Shown here: piece by piece, positions 6,058 to 9,213 of the stretch
Layout of the letters: every line of letters starts with the position of its first letter
Position numbering within the stretch: the stretch's first letter is position 1
Notes under the pieces: model-generated
Databases searched by the model: none
Told to the model about the DNA's origin: nothing
What the model saw: only the letters and a program-made list of their open reading frames with translations
Program-made: the position numbers and the translations under genes
NCBI GenBank assembly: GCA_018267355.1
Contig: JAFDYP010000558.1
Coordinates: 1-9,213 of the forward strand
Reading direction: 5' to 3'
Length of the DNA: 9,213 nucleotides
From: Bacteroidota bacterium
Lineage (GTDB): Bacteria; Bacteroidota; Bacteroidia; Chitinophagales; LD1

Positions 6058-7161
6058 ATGTTAATCCTGTACGCATTGTTCATCGGGGCGGTTGTTTTGC
6101 AGTTGTCCTATTATATACTGGTCTTCAGCCGGCTCAGCTATAGCCGCGAGCCTCACTACGAGCCGGAGAGCTACCCTCCGGTCTCTATCGTGATCTGCGC
6201 GCGCAATGAGGCCGACAACCTCCGCCAGTACCTCAAGGTGGTGATGATCCAGCACTACCCAAAGTTTGAGGTCATCATCGTCAATGACCAGTCTACTGAC
6301 AATACAGTAGACGTAGTGGCCGACTACTTCAAGCGCAATGACAATATCCGCCTCTTCAATATCAAGCAGGGCGAGAAGCCTATGCCGGGCAAGAAGTTTG
6401 CCCTCAAGGTAGGTGTCGAGGCCGCTCAGTACGACATAGTAGTCGTGACTGACGCTGACTGCAAGCCGGCTTCTGCCCACTGGCTGGAGCATCTGGTAGG
6501 TGCCTACCTCAGTGATACTGATTTTGTGCTGGGCTACTCCCCTTTCTACCGCTACAAGGGCCTGCTCAATATGCTGATTCGCTACGAGAATGTGATGACT
6601 GCCACGCAGTACCTCTCCTTTGCGCAGGCGGGTATGCCATATATGGGCGTAGGCCGCAACATGAGCTTCCGCAAGAAGGTCTTTACCGGCTGGAAGGACA
6701 GCTCCGGGGGGCGAAAAAAACAGAGTGGGGATGATGACCTCTTCGTCAATGCGCAGGCCAAAGGCAGCACTACAGCGCTCACGCTGCACAAGGATGCCTT
6801 CACCTTCTCCGAGCCCAAGCGCACCTGGGGCGAGTGGATCCGCCAGAAGACGCGCCATATCAGTTCGGCCTCGCACTATAGGTTTCACCACAAGGTGCTG
6901 CTCTTCTTCTTTGCCCTCAGTGACTTTTTATTTTACACAACATTTATACCCCTGTGTATTTTATCAGCCATGCCGCTCTTTGTCTTGCTGGCAGGCTTCT
7001 TTGTGATCGTGACCAAGCATATCGTGAGCGTGAGAATCAACAATAAGCTGGAGCAGCGCGACCTGTCCGGATGGCTCTGGCTGCTAGATCCGCTGTATGT
7101 TATCTACTTATTCTATATATTTATGGTATCGTTATTCAGACCCAACCAAGAATGGAAGTAG
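6058..7161 (+). CDS. Membrane-bound family 2 glycosyltransferase
   Basis: A 367-residue GT-A enzyme using an activated sugar donor, anchored in the inner membrane. It has an N-terminal helix (about 2-24) followed by the GT2 domain: V-S-I-V-I-C-A-R-N-E-A-D-N (42-54), V-N-D-Q-S-T-D (75-81), V-T-D-A-D (130-134, the DxD metal/donor site), G-D-D-D-L (224-228, acceptor-side acidic cluster) and R-Q-K-T-R-H (262-267, a variant of the Q/RxxRW motif of processive enzymes). Hydrophobic segments follow at about 281-330 and 338-357. The ATG at 6058 is chosen over an upstream GTG at 6010 because it begins directly at the membrane helix. Its last 10 bases overlap the sigma factor gene, suggesting translational coupling. 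The product (envelope polysaccharide or glycolipid) cannot be told from sequence. Codons are GC-rich compared with the left third of the window. Confidence 0.92.
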   Translation: MLILYALFIGAVVLQLSYYILVFSRLSYSREPHYEPESYPPVSIVICARNEADNLRQYLKVVMIQHYPKFEVIIVNDQSTDNTVDVVADYFKRNDNIRLFNIKQGEKPMPGKKFALKVGVEAAQYDIVVVTDADCKPASAHWLEHLVGAYLSDTDFVLGYSPFYRYKGLLNMLIRYENVMTATQYLSFAQAGMPYMGVGRNMSFRKKVFTGWKDSSGGRKKQSGDDDLFVNAQAKGSTTALTLHKDAFTFSEPKRTWGEWIRQKTRHISSASHYRFHHKVLLFFFALSDFLFYTTFIPLCILSAMPLFVLLAGFFVIVTKHIVSVRINNKLEQRDLSGWLWLLDPLYVIYLFYIFMVSLFRPNQEWK

Positions 7162-7775
7162 AAAAGAACTCTAACCCCGCTCCTACGCCCCCGGTCAAAG
7201 TGAATCCCGACCTCGATCTGGTCAATAAGGCCAAGACCGGTGATCAGGTGGCCTTTGGCAAGCTGATGGCCCGCTACAAGGAGTCCGTCTACTATATGAT
7301 CCTGAAAATGGTGCACAACCGTGACGATGCTGACGACCTCACGATGGTAGCCTTCAGCAAGGCTTTTAATAACCTGGCCAACTACAGCGCGGACTTCGCC
7401 TTTAGCACCTGGCTCTTCCGCATCGCTACCAATAACTGTATCGACTTTATCCGTAAGAAGAAACTCCAGACCACCTCTATAGACCAGAGCACGCCAAACG
7501 ATGAGGGCGAGTCAGTACCGATAGCCGTCAAGGACAAGTCTATGACCCCTGAGGAGCGCATCATCAAAGACCAGCGCGCCATCAAGATCCGCGAGGTGAT
7601 ACAGGAACTCAGCCCGAAGTACAAGCAACTCATCGAGCTCCGCTACTTTGAGGAACTCAGCTACGAAGAGATAGCCGAGCGCTGCGACCTGCCACTAGGC
7701 ACCGTCAAGGCCCAGCTCTTCCGCGCCAAGGATATGCTCTACAATCTGATGAAGAGCACCAAGGATAGGTACTAG
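7152..7775 (+). CDS. RNA polymerase sigma-70 factor, ECF-like
   Basis: A 207-residue sigma factor with the two-domain ECF layout. Region 2 spans about 35-104: F-G-K-L-M-A-R-Y-K-E-S-V-Y-Y (35-48), D-D-A-D-D-L-T-M-V-A-F-S-K-A-F (58-72) and S-T-W-L-F-R-I-A-T-N-N-C-I-D-F-I-R-K (85-102). A linker of about 40 residues with a P-E-E-R motif follows. Region 4 spans about 146-200: L-S-P-K-Y-K-Q-L-I-E-L-R-Y-F-E-E-L-S-Y-E-E-I-A with the helix-turn-helix ending in G-T-V-K-A-Q-L-F-R-A-K. It would direct RNA polymerase to a dedicated promoter set. The ATG at 7152 lies inside the end of the glycosyltransferase gene. Further upstream frame is only the shadow of that gene. No anti-sigma gene is adjacent; the next gene is convergent. 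The target regulon is unknown. Confidence 0.93.
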   Translation: MEVEKNSNPAPTPPVKVNPDLDLVNKAKTGDQVAFGKLMARYKESVYYMILKMVHNRDDADDLTMVAFSKAFNNLANYSADFAFSTWLFRIATNNCIDFIRKKKLQTTSIDQSTPNDEGESVPIAVKDKSMTPEERIIKDQRAIKIREVIQELSPKYKQLIELRYFEELSYEEIAERCDLPLGTVKAQLFRAKDMLYNLMKSTKDRY

Positions 7776-7779
7776 TTTA

Positions 7780-7814
7780 TTTCTGATTTAGGATTGCTTA
7801 TTTTTGATTGATGA
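7780..7814 (+). repeat. Degenerate heptad array after the sigma factor gene
   Basis: Five consecutive 7-base units, TTTCTGA, TTTAGGA, TTGCTTA, TTTTTGA and TTGATGA, follow the pattern TTnnnGA with one exception and begin 4 bases after the stop codon. The periodicity is clear though the units are not identical. Confidence 0.55.
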
Positions 7815-8129
7815 ACAACAGTCATCTCATTCTTAATTTTGTCATCCTGACGATTGTTTGTTTTTTGCTGTTTATCCGGCCTTGCGCAGTTTGCCGTTAA
7901 GAAACAACTCGCATTGCATGGCAAGGTTGGCGGCCACTGTTTGAGATATCCCGCAGAAAACATGGAGAGTTTATAAAAACATATTTCTTACCAACTCCTA
8001 CAGAATATAGCGAGTTTGGCCGGCAGCGGGTGGGCCGCGCTTGTTTTAGGCAACGTGCACAGAGCCTTGATCTTTTGTTTCTTTTGGATCAAGCCAAAAG
8101 AAAGGCAGAGCATTTGTTACCGCAAAATA
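7815..8129. other. Non-coding gap between convergent genes, likely dispersed repeat
   Basis: No convincing gene was found in this stretch. Small open frames occur on both strands but lack coding character. The part from about 7870 to 8104 has a higher GC content and a structured look, ending in paired hairpins at 8066-8103. The string around GTGCACAGAGCCTTGATC followed by TTTTGTTTCTTTTGGATCAAG resembles, from memory, an intergenic sequence repeated in many Chitinophagaceae and other Bacteroidota genomes, where it is often mis-called as a small protein ending in L-D-Q-A-K-R-K. Only one copy lies in this window, so repetition cannot be shown here. No intrinsic terminator with a T-run was found for the sigma factor gene. 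Confidence 0.4.
8066..8103. other. Two overlapping, mutually exclusive hairpins
   Basis: Hairpin A pairs CTTGATC (8066-8072) with GATCAAG (8087-8093). Hairpin B pairs TTTCTTTTGG (8078-8087) with CCAAAAGAAA (8094-8103), a perfect 10-base stem with a 6-base loop, ATCAAG. That loop is most of the 3' arm of hairpin A, so the two cannot form together. There is no T-run on either strand, so this is not a standard intrinsic terminator. It lies 26 bases beyond the 3' end of the minus-strand lipoprotein gene. Confidence 0.6.
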
Positions 8130-8666
8130 CTACCTCACTAAAGAATCCACCTCATAATCATAAGCGCTATCCCCTCCCGCCAGTCTCCCCGCATCCAAAA
8201 CCTTGTAGCCAGCATAAACAAACACCTTTCCCAAAGGCGGATCGGGATCAATAAAATGCGCATTCTTCGGGTATCTCTTTACTGTATCCAGATGCCCATA
8301 AAAGACCAGCGTCATTCCCACGTTATGGATACTATCCAGTGGATCATTATTACCGGCAGCCTCGATGTAGTAGCTATGCTCATTGAGCTCCGCATAATAC
8401 TTATCAGAGGATTCATCTTCCTTTCCTGCAAAAGACGCAGCCGTCCACGCAGGACAGTCGCTGGCATAATGAGCAAACCACAAACTAATAGTATCGTGAA
8501 GATCCAGACTGGTGTCACCCCAGCTATCACCATTGTGGAGGATGTGATCTATAGGTGGTGTATAGCGGCCGTGAATGGTGACTTTTCCACCCTCATTCAG
8601 CTTAGGTCCACTATGACAGGATGTAATGGATAAAGCAAAAAAGATTATTCGGAAATAGGTTTTCAT
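8130..8666 (-). CDS. Lipoprotein of unknown function
   Basis: A 178-residue protein with N-terminus MKTYFRIIFFALSITSCHSG: a short basic start, a hydrophobic core and a lipobox I-T-S-C with the lipidated Cys at residue 17, so it should be anchored in the envelope. The mature part is acidic and rich in Asp, His and Tyr, including H-N-G-D-S-W-G-D-T-S-L-D-L-H-D (44-58) and F-Y-G-H-L-D-T-V-K-R-Y-P-K-N-A (117-131). I do not recognise a family; the composition suggests a single beta-rich domain. It starts 20 bases after the DUF4296-type gene in the same direction, so the two are probably cotranscribed. It converges on the sigma factor gene across the repeat-containing gap. Lipoprotein status is well supported, function is not. 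Confidence 0.75.
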   Translation of the reverse strand: MKTYFRIIFFALSITSCHSGPKLNEGGKVTIHGRYTPPIDHILHNGDSWGDTSLDLHDTISLWFAHYASDCPAWTAASFAGKEDESSDKYYAELNEHSYYIEAAGNNDPLDSIHNVGMTLVFYGHLDTVKRYPKNAHFIDPDPPLGKVFVYAGYKVLDAGRLAGGDSAYDYEVDSLVR

Positions 8667-8686
8667 ATAGTCTTAAAGTAAAAAGC

Positions 8687-9037
8687 CTACTTCACCTTCT
8701 TCATCTCCGCCTCCTTCTTGCTCAGCTCGGTGATCACCTGCTCGTACATCTTATTCATATCATCAGGGTGCCCCTCATAGTAGCGGAAGCTGGCCTTGTA
8801 CTGATCAGCAGTGATGTGATGATTCTGGTAGATACGGCGGTACACCGCATTGATGAAATCACGGTTAGGCTTGTCCGTGCCGTAGCGCTGGTCGCCTATA
8901 GCATCTGCTATATGGATGTCTACCATGATGCTGATCATGCTATCTCTGGTGATCAGATTGTCAGGTGCTACCGGCCCACCCTTATGGGCACAACCCACCA
9001 GTGTCAATAACAGTATGCCTATCAGTCCTTGCTTCAT
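8687..9037 (-). CDS. DUF4296-type lipoprotein
   Basis: The 116-residue product begins MKQGLIGILLLTLVGCAHKG, a lipoprotein signal with lipobox L-V-G-C and Cys16. An upstream GTG at 9052 adds only five residues, and the ATG fits the signal peptide better. The body follows the DUF4296 pattern common in Bacteroidota: L-I-T-R-D-S-M-I-S-I-M-V-D-I-H-I-A-D-A (28-46), then F-I-N-A-V-Y-R-R-I-Y-Q-N-H-H-I-T-A-D-Q-Y (61-80), then F-R-Y-Y-E-G-H-P-D-D-M-N-K-M-Y-E-Q-V-I (84-102), ending in a Lys/Glu-rich tail. It should be a helical envelope lipoprotein; the family has no established function. Its divergent neighbour is yggS and it appears to lead a two-gene unit with the downstream lipoprotein. The family call is from motif memory. 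Confidence 0.85.
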   Translation of the reverse strand: MKQGLIGILLLTLVGCAHKGGPVAPDNLITRDSMISIMVDIHIADAIGDQRYGTDKPNRDFINAVYRRIYQNHHITADQYKASFRYYEGHPDDMNKMYEQVITELSKKEAEMKKVK

Positions 9038-9055
9038 CGTACCTTTGCGCACAGC

Positions 9056-9063
9056 CGAAAATA
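9056..9063 (-). promoter_or_regulatory. Candidate -7 box of the DUF4296 lipoprotein gene
   Basis: Minus-strand TATTTTCG sits in the short (34 base) divergent gap with yggS, 18 bases before the preferred ATG and 3 bases before the alternative GTG. It belongs to the 13-base string shared with the tgt upstream region. If it is a real -7 element it favours the ATG start at 9037. No clear -33 element was found. Confidence 0.35.
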
Positions 9064-9071
9064 GGAAATAA

Positions 9072-9213
9072 ATGAATCTCGACCGCTACCGCCAGATACT
9101 CGCCGACCTCGCCCTGCACCACGCCCGCCTCGTAGCCGTGAGCAAGACGAAGCCAGAGGCCGACATCCAGACCCTCTACGACCTCGGCCAGCGCATCTTT
9201 GGCGAGAACAAAG
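9072..9213 (+). CDS. yggS: YggS/PROSC family PLP-binding protein, 3' end outside window
   Basis: The frame opens at ATG 9072 and runs off the right edge after 47 codons. The visible part contains L-V-A-V-S-K-T-K-P (residues 20-28), the hallmark of the YggS/PLPBP family, with Lys25 matching the PLP-binding Lys36 of E. coli YggS, and G-Q-R-I-F-G-E-N-K (39-47), the conserved segment before V-Q-E. These cytoplasmic single-domain proteins bind pyridoxal 5'-phosphate and help maintain vitamin B6 and amino acid balance; they show no clear enzyme activity. The N-terminus is about 11 residues shorter than that of E. coli YggS. It is divergent from the DUF4296 gene with only 34 bases between the two starts, so their promoters must overlap. 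Confidence 0.93.
   Translation, partial: MNLDRYRQILADLALHHARLVAVSKTKPEADIQTLYDLGQRIFGENK

Noticed and set aside
6061..6891. A 276-codon open frame on the minus strand
   Set aside because: It lies entirely inside the plus-strand glycosyltransferase, which has all GT2 motifs. The minus frame is rich in His, Arg, Leu and Val as expected from an antisense shadow of GC-rich codons.
7071..7151. Upstream extension of the sigma factor frame
   Set aside because: The 27 extra residues are out-of-frame translation of the glycosyltransferase C-terminus; the ATG at 7152 begins a normal sigma factor N-terminus.
7906..8016. AACTCGC / GCGAGTT inverted pair as possible ends of a mobile element
   Set aside because: Seven bases at about 100 bases distance are expected by chance. 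No target site duplication was seen.
8078..8103. 10-base inverted repeat considered as an intrinsic terminator
   Set aside because: The stem is AT-rich and no T-run follows on either strand; it is listed as a structured element instead.
8030..8254. A 74-codon plus-strand frame with an L-L-F-L-L-D-Q-A-K-R-K segment
   Set aside because: It is a translation of the presumed dispersed repeat followed by the antisense of the lipoprotein gene. The second half is low-complexity Pro/His/Lys, so it is not a real protein.

Overview
The window looks like a chromosomal segment from a Bacteroidota bacterium, probably in or near the Chitinophagaceae/Sphingobacteriia. The signs are: a secreted protein with a C-terminal type IX secretion (T9SS, Por) sorting domain; a lipoprotein with a DUF4296-type domain beside a yggS gene; a tgt - LptF/LptG-type permease pair; an acyl carrier protein and truncated ketosynthase of the kind found in flexirubin / aryl-polyene pigment clusters; a near absence of Shine-Dalgarno sequences; and AT-rich short tandem repeats between genes. 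No tRNA, rRNA, CRISPR array, transposase or phage gene was seen.

Layout. (1) Positions 1-4929 are all on the minus strand and read tgt -> LptF/LptG permease -> T9SS-sorted secreted protein -> ketosynthase-like half-protein -> acyl carrier protein -> a lipoprotein that runs off the left edge. Gaps are 65, 24, 21, -13 and 15 bases, so this could be one transcript or two overlapping ones. (2) 5001-7775 is on the plus strand: a secreted protein with an LprI/DUF1311-like C-terminus, then a membrane family-2 glycosyltransferase whose 3' end overlaps a sigma-70 (ECF-like) factor gene by 10 bases. (3) 7776-8129 is a non-coding gap between convergent genes. It holds a degenerate heptad array and what appears to be a dispersed repeat ending in two mutually exclusive hairpins. 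(4) 8130-9037 is a minus-strand pair of lipoprotein genes, the upstream one with a DUF4296-like domain. (5) From 9072 a truncated yggS runs off the right edge, divergent from the DUF4296 gene.

How the genes may work together. Most of the window is conserved housekeeping and envelope functions: queuosine tRNA modification, LPS transport, a glycosyltransferase with its linked sigma factor, and PLP homeostasis. The accessory part is the left third. There a secreted T9SS protein, a ketosynthase fold lacking both its nucleophile and its C-terminal half, a carrier protein with an intact phosphopantetheine serine, and a small lipoprotein form a tight run. This probably marks the edge of a flexirubin/aryl-polyene/dialkylresorcinol-type locus continuing beyond position 1, but that is inference because the rest is outside the window.

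The most unusual local signals are the inactive-looking ketosynthase half, the loss of the canonical zinc site in Tgt, short tandem arrays placed exactly at gene ends (both sides of the tgt-permease junction and just after the sigma factor stop), and an identical 8-base box just upstream of three minus-strand genes.
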